Source of the DNA: Symbiodinium natans
Lineage: Eukaryota > Sar > Dinophyceae > Suessiales > Symbiodiniaceae
Direction: 5' to 3'
Assembly: GCA_905221605.1 (NCBI GenBank)
Contig: CAJNDS010002303.1
Location: forward strand, 370,042 to 434,041
DNA: 64,000 nucleotides
The notes under the pieces were generated by a model. The model did no database searches and had not been told where the DNA came from. It saw only the letters and a program-made list of their open reading frames with translations. The translations under genes were made by a program, and so were the position numbers. Shown here in pieces: positions 9,055-19,922 of this stretch (the first letter of the stretch is position 1; each line of letters starts with the position of its first letter).

Positions 9055-10180
9055 GGGCTTAGGGTTTAGGGTTTTGGGGTTTAGTGTTTTGGGCTTTAGG
9101 GTTTAGGGGTTTAGGGTTCAGGGTTTAAGGTTTAGGGTTTAGCGATTCAGCGAAGGCGCGGCCGTCACCTTGTGGGATGCGAACGTCAAGATGGAGGTGG
9201 GTTTCGGGTTTGGGGTTGCGGGTTTTAGGGTTCAGGGTTTCGGGTTTCGGGTTTAGGGTTTCGGGTTTAGGGTTTAGGGGTTCAGGGTTTCGGGTTTAGG
9301 GGTTCAGGGTTTCGGGTTTCAGGTTTAGGGTTCAGGGTTTCGGGTTTTAACGTTTAGGGGTTTAGGGCTGAGCTCAGGGACTTCAAGGGTCTCATTGACC
9401 CTTCCCCCCCTCTTCCGTCATTCTATGGCATGCCCTACACCCGAATCACAAAACCCTCAACCAACCCTGACTGAGCCGGATGTGTTAAAGTTCGCTTAGT
9501 ATTTGGGGGATGGGGTTTGGGGCTGCAGGGCTTCAGGGGTTTGGGCGATTGGAGGGATGGGAGCTCCGAGTTCAGGGCGCAGGGTTCAGGGCTTAAGGCT
9601 TCAGGTCCGGGGTTCAGGGTTTGGGGCCCACGGTTTAGGGCTTGGGGTTCAGGAATTTGGGGTTTAGGGTTTAGGGTTGAGAGTGTAGGGTTTAGGGCTC
9701 AGGGTTGAGGGTTTAGGGTTCAAGGTTTGGGGTTCAGGTCCTTGTCACGGTTCAGGGGTTAGGATGCCACAAAGAGACTGGCACCCTGGACTACTAGACG
9801 GGCTTCGGGTTTAGGGTCTACGGCAGAAACCCATGTTCTGCGACCCAGATCGTGCCCTTGCGGAATGGCGCCAGCTCTGTCGTCGAGGCCCCCTGTGGGG
9901 TTCTGGGCTTGAAGGTCTTTAGGGTTCAGGGTTCAGGGTTCAGGGTTTAGGGTTTAGGGTTTAAGGTTTAGGGCTTAGGGCTTGAGGTTCAGGGTTTAGG
10001 GTTTTGGGCTTTTGGGACGCTGAGCCCCCCTAAACCCTAAAGAGCTTTGAGTGTTTCCGCTCGAGAGTTTGGGCAGCACCAGGTCTCGCTTGCTTTGGTG
10101 AGGGGTTTAGGGCTTCGGGTTTAGGGTTTAGGGTTTAGGGTGTAGGGTTTAGTGTTCAGGGTTTGGGGTTTGGGGTTTGC
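9055..10180 (+). repeat. Degenerate TTTAGGG arrays with exon-like islands
   Basis: G-strand arrays with many TTCAGGG, TTTCGGG and TTTGGGG variants. Islands bounded by AG and GT lie at 9151-9196 (GAAVTLWDANVKME), 9827-9899 (open in all three frames; one reads KPMFCDPDRALAEWRQL) and 10045-10082. A longer open island at about 9376-9475 reads DFKGLIDPSPPLPSFYGMPY and reaches a TGA. Plus-strand sense is likely, frames are not certain. Confidence 0.4.
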
Positions 10181-10375
10181 GGCTTCTTTTCTTGAGTTTT
10201 AGGGAAGTTACACGGCCCCTGAATCCGGTCCCTTCTCTTCTCTCAGGCTTCACAGGGGGTATAGAGCTGTTCCCCAATTTAAGGGCGTATATGGGGGCTT
10301 ACGAAATTAAAGGGACCCCTACTAGAGACCCCAAATAGTAGGATTCCCTTATCATAAGGACCCCAATAAGGTACC

Positions 10376-10675
10376 CCTAAACCCTAAGCCCTAAGCCCTA
10401 AGCCCTAAGCCCCAAGCCCTAAGTCCTAAACCCAAACCCTAAAGCCCAAACCTTAAAGCCTAAACGCTAAGCCCTAAACCCCAAACCCTAAACCCTAAAC
10501 CCTAGGCCCTAAACCCTAAACCCTAAACCCTAAACCCTAAACCCTAAACCCTAAACCCTAAACCCTAAACCCTAAACCCTAAACCCTAAACCCTAAACCC
10601 TAAACCCTAAACCCTAAAGCCCTAAACCCTAAACCCTAAACCCTAAAGCCCTAAACCCTAAACCCTAAACCCTAA
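10376..10675 (-). repeat. CCCTAAA array
   Basis: About 35-40 heptamers, degenerate on the left (CCCTAAG, CCCCAAA) and near perfect on the right. Immediately left, about 10299-10374, is a short inverted-repeat element with GGGACCCC and AAGGACCCC motifs, related to elements near 43860, 46846 and 61055. Confidence 0.9.
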
Positions 10676-10690
10676 ACCGTACCACTCTAG

Positions 10691-10782
10691 CCGTTGTCGA
10701 GGTGGCTTCCCTGCGCGAACGGCGTGGCCCGCTCGTGGAGTGGCAGTTCATCTACTGCCCAACGGTCCCCCAGCTTGCTTGA
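10691..10782 (+). CDS. Terminal exon
   Basis: ACTCTAG precedes a 30-codon frame ending in TGA at 10780-10782: VVEVASLRERRGPLVEWQF and then IYCPTVPQLA. A phase-1 entry could join the 10045-10082 island across the array intron 10083-10690. No family recognised. Confidence 0.45.
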
Positions 10783-10795
10783 GGTTTGCTGTGAT

Positions 10796-11470
10796 CTAGG
10801 GTTTAGGGTTTAGGATTTAGGGTTTAGGGTTTAGGGTTTAGGGTTTAGGGTGCAGGACCAGACCCTGAAATCCCCAGACTCGGCAAACCTGAAAGCCCTG
10901 AAACCATAAATGCCCGAAAAGCTCAGACCTAAACCCTAAACCCTAAACCCTAAACCCTAAACCCTAAACCCTAGACCCTAGACCCCTGGACCCTGGACCC
11001 TAGACGCTGAACCTTAAACCCTCAGCCCTAAACCCTAAATCCTAAAACTTAAGGAGGTTTGCTAGGTACGACCTTGGGATGTTTCACGTTCTCCTTGGCT
11101 GGGGTTAGCAGGTATTTTTGGGTTTTGGGGGGAGTATTGTTAGAACCCGAAACCCAAAACCCAAAACCCAAAACCCTAAACCTTAAACCCTAAAGCCTAA
11201 AGCCTAAACCGTAAAGCCTAAACGCTAAACCCTAAACCCTAAACCCTAAACCCTAAACCCTAAACCCTAAACCCTAAACCCTTCGAGGGCCAAGCTTGTT
11301 TGGGCTCGTGCGCTGAGTCTCAGTGTTTCGCAGACAGCTCCTGGGTTGGTGTTGAGTTTTCTTCTTTTTTAGGATTTAGGGTTTAAGGTTTGTTAGGGTT
11401 TAGGGTGTTTTAGAGTTTTTAGGGTTGAGGGTTGAGGGTTGAGGGTTGAGTGTTGAGGGTTGAGGGTTGC
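10796..11470. repeat. Mixed-orientation heptamer arrays
   Basis: TTTAGGG at 10798-10850, CCCTAAA at 10928-11045 and 11160-11282, TTTAGGG variants and GGGTTGA at 11370-11470. Minus-strand microexon candidates bounded by AG and GT are at 11073-11098 (AKENVKHPK) and about 11280-11322 (AVCETLRLSARAQTSLALE). Confidence in the exons is low because they are very short. Confidence 0.6.
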
Positions 11471-11579
11471 GGAACTAGAGTTGCTTAGCGTAGTAGGGTT
11501 TTGGTGTTACTATGGTCGCTGCAACGTTCTAGGTTGGGCTTAAGGGCTTGATTAGGGTTCAGGGGGCCCAGATACCCAG

Positions 11580-11847
11580 GCGATGTGGTGGCAGTCGACG
11601 GACGACTGCAGCAGCGAGCAAATCTGCGACTGGATCAGATACGAACAGCAGCTGGGCCCGCGCCCAGGGTTTTTCCAGGTTCAAGGGTTTGGGAACACTA
11701 AACCCTACACCTCTCTTCCAGACGTACATAAAGCTTAAAACGCCCCAGTCGTCGTGGAACCATCTGTTCCCCTTCAATCGTAGGCCCCACATAGCCTTAA
11801 ACCTGAAACATTTCCGACGCTCAGATTTTTCGAAACCCCCGGTTTAG
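11580..11847 (+). CDS. Two-exon gene end, unknown function
   Basis: Exon 11580-11668, intron 11669-11721 (53 nt, GT-AG, with CCTCTCTTCCAG as acceptor), exon 11722-11847 ending in TAG. In the phase that joins cleanly the first exon reads DVVAVDGRLQQRANLRLDQI and the second TYIKLKTPQSSWNHLFPF, ending FSKPPV. The short intron contains one CACTAAACCC remnant rather than a full array. The second exon has one good frame; the first is open in all three. Confidence 0.55.
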
Positions 11848-11883
11848 GATAACAAAGCTTCGCCCTGAGCGCGAAAGCGGTGT

Positions 11884-12610
11884 AGGGTTTAGGGTCCAGG
11901 GTCTAGAGTTTAGGGTGTAGGGCTCATTGAGCTTGCTTCGTGTGCGGAGGTCGGTTCTTGAGAAACATTTTCCCCGACTTTTGCTGACTTCTTTGTGCAT
12001 TTCTTGTTTAGTTTCTGTTGTGTTTTCGTTTTTTTCGAGTTGTTTTTGGTTTGTCTGATTTTTTTGGCGTTTGCAGAATTTGTGTCTTTTTTGTTTTGCT
12101 GCTCTCCATCGGCCGCAAGGACCTTTTTTGAAGGGGAGGGGGGAAGGTTGGGTGGTTCTGGATGGTGGTAATGTTTGCGTTGCACGGCTTTTTGTGCTTG
12201 TGGAGTTATCTCTATCTCTATCTCTACCTCTATCTCTTTCTCTATCTCTATCTCTACCTCTATCTCTTTCTCTATCTCTATCTCCATCTCTATCTCTATC
12301 TCCATCTCTATCTCTATCTCTATCTCTTTCTATATCTCTATCTTTACCTTTATCTCTATCTCTTATCGCTCTCGCTCTCGCTCTCGCTCTTGCTCTCGCT
12401 CGCTCTCTCTCTCTCTCTCTCTCCCTCTCTCTCTTTCTCTATCTGTCTGGCCTTCCCAAAATAGCCCCAAAATGCCTAATGAATTGTAGCCTCCTTGCCT
12501 GCCAGACTGCTCACAAAACTTGAGTTTTGTCGGATCAAAATAGTTTAGAAAGGTGCACGATCAATGCATGCACGTACGATGCAAAAAACGCAAGCTCCAT
12601 TGATAGGCTC
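11884..12610. repeat. T-rich segment and TCTATC microsatellite
   Basis: No gene supported. A T-rich, C-poor stretch (11960-12110) is followed by a TCTATC/TCTCTA hexamer microsatellite at about 12199-12365 and CT-rich repeats to 12445. Long translations here are low complexity on both strands and are not genes. A small hairpin CAAAACTTGAGTTTTG lies near 12514. Confidence 0.8.
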
Positions 12611-12614
12611 TTGA

Positions 12615-13060
12615 GCATTTAGGTTTAGGGGCTAGGGTCTAGGGTTTAGGGTTTAGGGTTTAGGGTTTAGGGTTAGGGTTTAGGGTTTAGGGTTTAGGGT
12701 TTAGGGTTTAGGGCTAGGAGTGTTGAGAGACCACAAGGAACGGGCAGCTGATGTCCCTGGTGTCGCGGGGCGCATCCCTGAGGTAGGTCCTGGAGGGGCC
12801 TCTCCTGCGGGCTGTATCTTGGGGTTTAGGGTTCAGGGTGTAAGGTCTAGGGTTTAGGGTTTAAGGTTTAGGGTTTTGGGTTTAGGGTTTAGGGTTTAGG
12901 GTTTAGGGTTTAGGGGGTTTGAAGGTATGTAAGGTATATGATCCCTTAGTAGGTTTAGGGTGTAGGGGGTGTGAAGGTATGTAAGGTATATGATTCCTTA
13001 GTAGGGTTTAGGGTTTAGGGGTTAGGGGTTAGGGGTTTGACGGCTAGGGTTAGGGTTTGT
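12615..13060 (+). repeat. TTTAGGG arrays with one exon-like island
   Basis: Arrays at 12620-12715 and 12820-13060. The second contains two copies of a unit holding GAAGGTATGTAAGGTATATG. The island 12728-12782 is bounded by AG and GTAGGT and reads DHKERAADVPGVAGRIPE in one phase. Confidence 0.6.
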
Positions 13061-13063
13061 GGG

Positions 13064-13360
13064 CCCCTTGTTCTGGTTCATTGCCTTCTTTAAAGGGTTC
13101 CGATGCATGGGCCCTTGGTTGCTTAGGGGTTCTAATCGGGGTACGATAATCCCTATTCAGGACTGTTCGTATAGGGGGGAACGTCCCAAGCCTCTAACCC
13201 CCAAACCCTGAACCCTCAAACTAAAACCCAACACCCAAACCCCAAATTCCAAACCCCAGACCCCAGACCCCAGACCCCAGACCCCAGAACCCCCAAACCC
13301 CAAACCCTACACCCGAAACCCTAGACCCTAACCCCTAAACCTTAAACCCTAAACCCTCAG
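13064..13360. repeat. Inverted-repeat fragment and C-strand array
   Basis: About 13110-13190 resembles the element family at 34175 and 57206 (TTCTAATCGGG, CCCTATTCAGGACTGTT). The rest is a CCCTAAA/CCCCAGA array. Confidence 0.6.
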
Positions 13361-13365
13361 CGCAG

Positions 13366-13608
13366 GTTCGTCATCCCGGGCAAGCCGAGCCTGGACTCTG
13401 AAGAGGAGGCGGCGGCTATTCCCAAAAAGCACGCTAAACATCAGCAGCTACTTGAAGGTTCATGGTACTTCTTAACCAATTATCACTGTACTTATAACTG
13501 TACTTAGAAGTCCCTTAAGTGCCCGAATAGAGTTATAATTTGGGTTATAAGTGCAGTCATAATTGGTTACTAAGTACCATGAACCTCCAAGTACTAAATG
13601 GGGCTTGA
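13366..13608 (+). CDS. Exon interrupted by a palindromic introner-like element
   Basis: CGCAG precedes FVIPGKPSLDSEEEAAAIPK and then KHAKHQQLLE, ending at 13457. The inverted-repeat element then starts; its left arm offers GAAG|GTTCATGG and its right arm CCTCCAAG|TA. Removing 13458-13591 keeps the frame open for VLNGA and a TGA at 13606-13608. A further island at about 13760-13825 also encodes a QQLLD-like motif (AAATRHQQLLD) or, in another frame, EYQQLRLDTNSYSTLDISII. Confidence 0.5.
13449..13593 (+). mobile_element. Introner-like family A, copy 1
   Basis: Inverted repeat of about 145 bp with arms of the TACTTGGAGGTTCATGG type, flanked by TA on both sides. Interior: GTACTTATAACTG and its complement. 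Splicing at the GT in the left arm and the AG in the right arm would remove nearly all of it. Confidence 0.75.
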
Positions 13609-13819
13609 TCTGAAGGTCCCCTATGGTTCGGGGCTCCGGGTTTACGGTTTTTGGAATCCAGAGTGTTCTTACAGGATTGTACATGTAGGGTATATATTCT
13701 TCTAGGGGATTGTGCAGGGCATGATGGGGCTTTGTGTTTTGTTGGAACAGGTACTTAGAGGAATATCAGCAGCTGCGACTAGACACCAACAGCTACTCGA
13801 CTTTAGACATCAGCATCAT

Positions 13820-14390
13820 CACCTAAATCCTAAACCCTAGCCCCAAACCCTAAATCCTAAACGGTCCTACATAAACCCTAAATCCTAAACCCTAAGCCTC
13901 AAAGCCTGGACCCGAAGCCGTGGGTCCAAGAAATCGAAGCCCCAGCCCTCAACCCTGGGGGACGTACACCTGGCGTACCATTGCGGAGCTTTCATTGCGG
14001 AGCTTTATTTAGGGATTGGGGTTTAGGGTTTATGGTTTCGGGTTTGAGGTTTAGGTTTAGGTTTAGGGTTACCATAAAAATGAAGCCCGTGCCTACATAT
14101 GCATGTCTCGACTTTGAACCACATACCCCGAAGCCCCGCAACCCCGAAAACTAAGCCCCAAACCCCAAAAGCCCTCACGGTGGATCGAGTCTAGCTCGGT
14201 CTTCACAGGCACAGGTTATCCGTAGAACCCTTGGGTTTTTATGGTTTCTGGTTCGGGGTTTAGGAGTTTGGGGGTGGGGTTTAGGGTTTAGGGTTTAGGG
14301 TTTAGGGTTTAGGGTTTAGGGTTTAGGGTTTAGGGTTTAGGGTTTAGGGTTTAGGGTTTAGGGTTTAGGGTTTAGGGTTTAGGGTTTAGG
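13820..14390. repeat. CCCTAAA and TTTAGGG arrays with weak islands
   Basis: C-strand array 13826-13905, G-strand 13990-14070, C-strand 14118-14175, then about 17 perfect TTTAGGG copies at 14277-14390. The unique pieces between are too short for firm calls. Confidence 0.75.
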
Positions 14391-14397
14391 CGCTCAG

Positions 14398-14492
14398 CGC
14401 CCTCCACCCTGAACATCCAAAGGACGAGATCTCCCAGTACCTGCAATCCTCCGAGGGGCGCGTGGCAGCGAGCCGCGGCTTCTGCCTTGGGG
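14398..14492 (+). CDS. Internal exon, unknown function
   Basis: CGCTCAG precedes and GTTTAGGG follows. Only one frame is open for the whole exon: ALHPEHPKDEISQYLQSSEG then RVAASRGFCLGG. The pattern HPxxPxxE followed by an EGRV is faintly like the loop of PP2C phosphatases, but that is weak. The donor is the first heptamer of the downstream array. Confidence 0.55.
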
Positions 14493-15500
14493 GTTTAGGG
14501 GTTTGGGGCTTAATTAGGGTTTAGGGTTTGGGGTTTAATTAGAGGTCAGGGTTTGGGGTTTAGGGTTTAGGGTTTGGGGTTTAGGGGTAGCATAAGGCAG
14601 GTGGGGGTTTTTGCGGGTTTAGGGTTCAGGGTTTAGGTCAGGGTTTGGTGCTATAGTCCGAAGTGTTGGGGCTTGGGGGGACCTTTGGAGGTGCCCAGGG
14701 GCAGGCATCTCTTCACACTACTGCAATCAGTTGACCATTTCCCTAAGCCCTGAACCCTAAAGCCTAAACTCTTTAAACCCTAAAACCCTAAGCCCTAATA
14801 CTGTTGGGTTGAGCACCCCCCCGGAAACCCGCAAGCCCCCAGCCCGAAACCTGCTTGGGTCCAGGGTCTAGGGTGTAGCGTGAGGGTTGAAGGTTTGGGG
14901 TTTAGGGGCCCTGAACCCTTCATGCCAAAAACCCTGCGGTAAACCTTAAGCCTTAAGACCCCCAAACCCTATACAAACCCTACACCCTCAACCCTAAACC
15001 CTCAACCCTAAACCCTAAAAACTTCAACCCTCAACCCTAACCTATACCGCCTATACCCTCAACTCGATATCCCAAGCCCTATGCCCTAAACCCCATAGAG
15101 CCGTGGCACGTGAAGAGCCCCAACGACCAAGCGAAAGGATCGGCTGCTCAGCCGGCGGGATGCTGTCCCTGCGCCTCCTGAGGCCTTGGCCACAGGGTTT
15201 TGGAGTTTGGGGGTTTTTGGGGTCTAGGGGTTTTGGGTTTCGGGTTTAGGGGTTTGGGGTTTAGGGTTTGGGGTTTCGGGTTTAGGGTTTGGGTTTTTTG
15301 GGGTTTAGGGTTTAGGGTTTGGGGTTTGGGGTTCAGGGTTCTGGGGTTTCAGGGCTTGGGGTCTAGAGTCGAAGGTTTGAGGTTCAGGGCTTCGGGATTT
15401 AGGGCTCAGCATGCGTGCCGGTCACTAGGTTTGGTCTGGGACAGCGGGTGTATAGATCACCCCACATGACCCCCACCTACGTAAAGTTGGGCTCAGACTA
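14493..15500. repeat. Variant arrays with tentative exons
   Basis: Degenerate TTTAGGG/TTTGGGG at 14493-14640 and 15190-15400, CCCTAAA at 14745-14800 and 14940-15080. Tentative plus islands: 14698-14760 (open in two frames) and 15099-15196, the latter bounded by CATAG and GGGTTTTGG and reading AVAREEPQRPSERIGCSAG in one phase. Confidence 0.5.
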
Positions 15501-15670
15501 AACCCTAAACCCTAAACCCTAAACCCTAAACCCTAAACTCTAAACCCTAAACCCTAAACCCTCAACCCTAAACCCTAAACCCTAAGCCCTAAGCCCTAAG
15601 CCCTAAACCCTGAACCCTAAGCCCTAAGCCCTAAACCGTGAACCCTGAACCCTGAACCCTAAACCCTAAT
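15499..15670 (-). repeat. CCCTAAA/CCCTAAG array
   Basis: About 24 heptamers with blocks of CCCTAAA, CCCTAAG and CCCTGAA variants. Confidence 0.9.
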
Positions 15671-15985
15671 CCTTTGTTCAGGTCTTGGGTTCCCTTGTCA
15701 ACCCCTTTAAGCAACAGGGGGGGTGAGTTTGATTTATCGGGCGGAGCTCATGGGGGTAGCTACCTAGGGAAGCTTAGGGAAGCTTCGGGAGCCTGAGGCA
15801 GTAGTGGGGAGTATTCGGGAACCTTGGCTTATGGACTCCCTCAATTAAGAACGCTACAATTGATTAGCCACAATCCCTGTAAAGCCTTTTCAAACCCCAT
15901 CGAAAGTTTCAACTTCTATACGGCCCCACTTAAACCCTAAACGCTAGTTCAACCCCAAACCCTAACCCTAAAACCCATCCAAGGT

Positions 15986-16166
15986 AAGGGCTCAGGGCTT
16001 TGGGGCCATCAGTTGTCGTGAATCGAATACCAGCAACATTATCAATATTATCAGTATCAATACTAAATGTTACTTGAGTTTCAGAGTTACCGCCACTATT
16101 TACATCCAATGTATCACCACAATCCATTTCAGATTTTGTTGTTGGGCAAAGTGTTTCAATTGGTGA
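15986..16166 (-). CDS. AT-rich open fragment of foreign composition
   Basis: On minus the reading LCPTTKSEMDCGDTLDVNSG then GNSETQVTFSIDTDNIDNVA stays open through the whole island. Base composition is clearly AT-rich and codons end mostly in A or T, unlike every other island here. The acidic, beta-strand-like text resembles bacterial or secreted extracellular repeats. A transferred or organellar fragment is possible; I cannot name the family. Confidence 0.4.
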
Positions 16167-16173
16167 TAGGAAG

Positions 16174-18170
16174 AGTAAGCCCTAAGCCCTAAGCCCTAAG
16201 CCCTAAGCCCTAAGCGCTAAGCGCTAAGCCCTAAGCCCTAAGCCCTAAGCCCTAAGCCCTAAGCCCTAAGCCCTAAGCCCTAAGCGCTAACCCTAAACCC
16301 GCGCAAAAACCTGGTAGTCGCTGGTAGTCAAACCCAAGAGAGCCCCATTTGACATAAGAGTTCAGGGTTTAGGGTTTAGGGTTCAGGGTTTAGGGTTTAG
16401 GGTTTAGGGTTCAGGGTTCAGGGTTCAGGGTTCAGGGCTTTTCGTCGCAAGTTGGGTGGCTCACAGTTGGCCGTCCTCGGGGCAAGTGTGAGTGGTTCTA
16501 TTTAGGGTTCCCCGATACAAAGACCAAAAATCTCCCAAAAACCCTGAACCCTCAACCCTAAACCCGAAACCCTAAACCCTAAACCCTAAACCCTAAACCC
16601 TAAACCCTAAACCCTAAACCCTAAACTCTGAACCTTCGAACCCTAAGCAACAAAAGTCCACGCCTCCCAGATCATTCCCCGGCGTGGGCCTCGTGGGGGC
16701 GGTCTCGCCGGCACCGCTGCAGGACGAGGAGTGGGGTCAGGCAGATTGAGCGCCTTAGGGTTTAGGGTTTAGGGTGGTGGAGGGTTTAGGGTTTAGGGTT
16801 TAGGGTTTAGGGTTTAGGGTTTAGGGTTTAGGGTTTAGGGTTTAGGGTTTAGGGTTTCGGGCTCCCTAAGACCCAAAACCCCAAACGAGCAGCGGAGGTG
16901 CCACTCTTCGTGAAAAATCTCTCCCACCTGCTGAGCCACTCCCAGAAGCGGCTGGTGCTTATGTGGGGTGATCAGGCCAGGGGGGGCTAAATCCTGAACC
17001 CTAACCCTTAAACCCTAAACCCTAAACCCTAAACCCTAAACCCTAAACCCTAAACCCTAAACCCTAAACCCTAAACCCTAATCCCTAAACCCTAAACCCT
17101 GAACCCTGAACCCCAAGCCCTCAACTGCAATACCTAGACGTGAAGCCGCGCTGAGCTCCTCGCAGAGTGTGACACATCCTTGGGTTTAGGGTTTAGGGTT
17201 TAGGGTTTAGGGTTTAGGGTTTAGGGTTTAGGGTTTAGGGCTCCTTTGACCCAATCAGGACTGGTCGCAGACACCGCTGGAGCCGCTGCAGAACCACCCG
17301 GGAGTGACGCAGCTGAGAAAACAGAGCCTGGGCCCGAAACCCTAAACCCTAAACCCTAAACCCTAAACCCTAAACCCTAAACCCTAAACCCTAAACCCTA
17401 AACCTTAAACCCTGAATCCTGAACCTTAAACCCTATACTTTACGCCCTAAACCCCTAACCCTTGCAACCCTAAAAGCCTTGTGTTCGCTACGCTGGGGGG
17501 TCTTCAGGGTTCGGATGTTATTGGAGTTTAGGGTTTCGGGTTTAGGCTTTTTGGCTTGGGGTATAGGGTTTCGGGTTTAGGGTTTAGGGTTTAGGGAGTC
17601 TTCATGCTTTATTCGTTGGACCTACTCAGCAAGAATCGTGAAGTTGATGTCGTTTGTGGCTCGAGGGGTTAGGCGTAGCGTTTAGGATATCTCGGGCCCA
17701 GAGTAGGCCTAAACCCTAAACCCTAAACCCTAAACCCTAAACCCTAAACCCTAAACCCTAAACCCTACACCCTCAACCCTAAACCCCGAGGGTTCGGGAT
17801 GTAGGCTCCTGGGACCCAGAGTAGGGCATTATTCCCATCTTAGAGGGTTTAGGGTTTAGGGTTTGGTTTAACACGGGTTACCCTTGGGGTCTAGATCCTG
17901 TGTCAGCTCACCGACTTTGTGTGCAGATCTCGCAAGGCTTAACGATGCGGAACAGGGGGTTCAGAGTTTGAGAAGCCTAATCCCCAAAACCGTAACCCGA
18001 TGAGCCCCAAAACCCTAAACTCTAAAACCCTAAAACCATATCCCTCAAAAGCCTAAACTCGAAAACCTTACAAGCCCTACAAGCTCTCAAGCTCTAAAGA
18101 CCCTAAACCCTAAACCCTAAACCCTAAACCCTAAAACCCCATAAGCCCTAAAGCCCTAAGCCCTAGACCT
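16174..18170 (+). CDS. Chain of exon-like islands between alternating arrays
   Basis: Islands bounded by AG and GT: 16671-16743 (FPGVGLVGAVSPAPLQDEEW, stop TGA 16747-16749 if not spliced), 16893-16967 (EVPLFVKNLSHLLSHSQKRL then VLMW, the best single exon), 17137-17183 (REAALSSSQSVTHPW), 17259-17332, 17599-17667 (FMLYSLDLLSKNREVDVVCG) and 17927-17958 (LARLNDAEQG). All read on plus. Arrays between them alternate C, G, C, G, C, G, C, G, C in orientation. Phases do not all fit one transcript, so either exons are missed or more than one gene is present. Confidence 0.45.
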
Positions 18171-18314
18171 CCGGGATGAGGGTTTGCTCCTTCAGGGCAC
18201 CTTCTTTACTTGGCTTTCTTCTGGTTGGCTCTTCGGACTTTAACTTTTTGGGTTTTTGTAGAAACTACAATAAGGAGCCTAAAAGTTAAACTTTTTCAGA
18301 GGGGTGAAGTAAGC

Positions 18315-18750
18315 CTCAACCCTAAACCCTAAACCCTAAACCCTAAACCCTAAACCCTAAACCCTAAACCCTAAACCCTTAACCCTAAACCCTAAACCCT
18401 AAACCCTAAACCCTAAACCCTAAACCCTAAACCCTAAACCCTAAACCCTAAACCCTAAACCCTGGAAGTCTGAGGAAAGGCCACATCGGCACCCTGAACA
18501 GAGACGACTTGAGGCATGTAAAGCCCTGCAGCCCTAAACCCTAAACCCAAACCCTAAACCCTTAAACCCTAAACCCTAAAAACCCTAAACCTAAACTAAA
18601 CCCTAAACCCTAAACCCTAAACCCTAAACCCTAAACCCTAAACCCTAAACCCTAAACCCTAAACCCTAAACCCTAAACCCTAAACCCTAAACCCTAAACC
18701 CCAAACCCCTAAACCCTAAACCCTAAACCCTAAACCCTAAACCCTAAACC
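18315..18750 (-). repeat. Two CCCTAAA arrays around a short exon
   Basis: Near-perfect CCCTAAA at 18319-18462 and 18536-18750. Between them 18469-18517 is bounded by GGAAG and GTAAAG and reads LRKGHIGTLNRDDLRH on plus. Confidence 0.85.
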
Positions 18751-18765
18751 CGACAGACCCCGCAG

Positions 18766-18862
18766 GAGCTGCTGTTCACCCTGCTGCGTCTGGGCGGCGA
18801 AGCCGCTTTGCCCGCACGGCTGAGCGACCCCCTCTTCTCTCCAAAACCGAACCCCAAAAAGG
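18766..18862 (+). CDS. Internal exon, unknown function
   Basis: CCCCGCAG precedes, GTTTAGGG follows. Reads ELLFTLLRLGGEAALPARLS then DPLFSPKPNPKK with one base left over. Amphipathic start, proline-rich end. A plausible next exon is 19070-19118, bounded by GAAAG and GTCCGG. Confidence 0.5.
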
Positions 18863-19139
18863 GTTTAGGGTTTAGGGTTTAGGGTTTAGGACCTCCCCCC
18901 CCAAACTCCCCGCTCAAACTCCCCCCGAACCCTAAAGTCCAAGCCCTGAACCTTAAAGCTAAAATCTCTAGAGTCTTCATGAATTTGTGACTTTCAGCTT
19001 GTTTAGGGTTTAGGGTTTAGGGTTTGGGGTTTAGGGTTTAGGGTTTAGGGTGATTTTTTTCGGAGAAAGTCTTCGGGAGGCTGCCTCGCCATCGGCGTCC
19101 GTGGGCTCGGCATTCAAGGTCCGGCCCCCCCCAAGCCTT

Positions 19140-19500
19140 CAAAGACCCGGAGACACCTAAATCCTCAACCTCTAAACCCTGAACCCTAAACCCTAAACCC
19201 TAAACCCTAAACCCCTAAACCCCTAAACCCCTAAACCCTTAAACCCTAAACCCCTAAACCCTAAACGCTACACCCCCCCCCCCCCCCCCCCCCAAAACCT
19301 TGAGACCGCCAAGCCGAACTCTAGAGCTTCCTCCAGAGCTTCCCAAAGAGCCCAATATCCCTTAATCAAGGAATATTCCTTAAATCATACTCCCTAAACT
19401 CTAAACCCTAAACCCTAAACCCCAAACCCTAAACCCTAAACCCTGAACCCTAAACCCTCTATAGATGAAGCAATATTCCCTAATTAAGGGGTGTTGGGGT
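19140..19500. repeat. C-strand arrays and small inverted repeats
   Basis: CCCTAAA variants at 19160-19270 and 19395-19460, a run of 22 C at about 19274, and two pieces with AATATTCCYTAA motifs that may be ends of one small element. No gene supported. Confidence 0.7.
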
Positions 19501-19516
19501 CTTTGGGTTCCTGCAG

Positions 19517-19581
19517 AGGCCGAGCCCGTGCCCAACTTCCCGGAGGACGGTGCGATGCCCCCGCCACCACCCAAGGCCTAG
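19517..19581 (+). CDS. Terminal exon, acidic then proline-rich
   Basis: Strong acceptor TTCCTGCAG. Reads AEPVPNFPEDGAMPPPPPKA and stops at TAG 19579-19581, which overlaps the start of the following array. Confidence 0.5.
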
Positions 19582-19734
19582 GGTTTAGGGTTTAGGGTTT
19601 AGGGTTTGGGGTTTGGGGTTTGGGGTTTGGGGTTTGGGGTTTGTCTCGCACAAAGGGTTGGGGGTTGAGTTTTCACGGTCTGGGGCTTTGGGGCTGGGTT
19701 GGTTGGGGTCGGGTTCGGGATTTACTAAGGGTGG

Positions 19735-19877
19735 GTCGTCTTCATCGAGCTGCAGAGGCCCGCCCACGACAAGATATGTTTTTTTGGACTATACTGTTAC
19801 GTAAATTACTGTATGTGTCTATATATATATATATATGTATATGTGACATATATAAATACATAAATAGATAAGTAAAA

Positions 19878-19922
<45 letters not shown>

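Noticed and set aside
12071-12523. Long Ser/Leu open frames on plus and Glu/Ile frames on minus.
   Set aside because: They are translations of the TCTATC microsatellite.
19820-19922. Promoter or origin in the TA-rich tract.
   Set aside because: It is a simple TA microsatellite with no adjacent start-site evidence.
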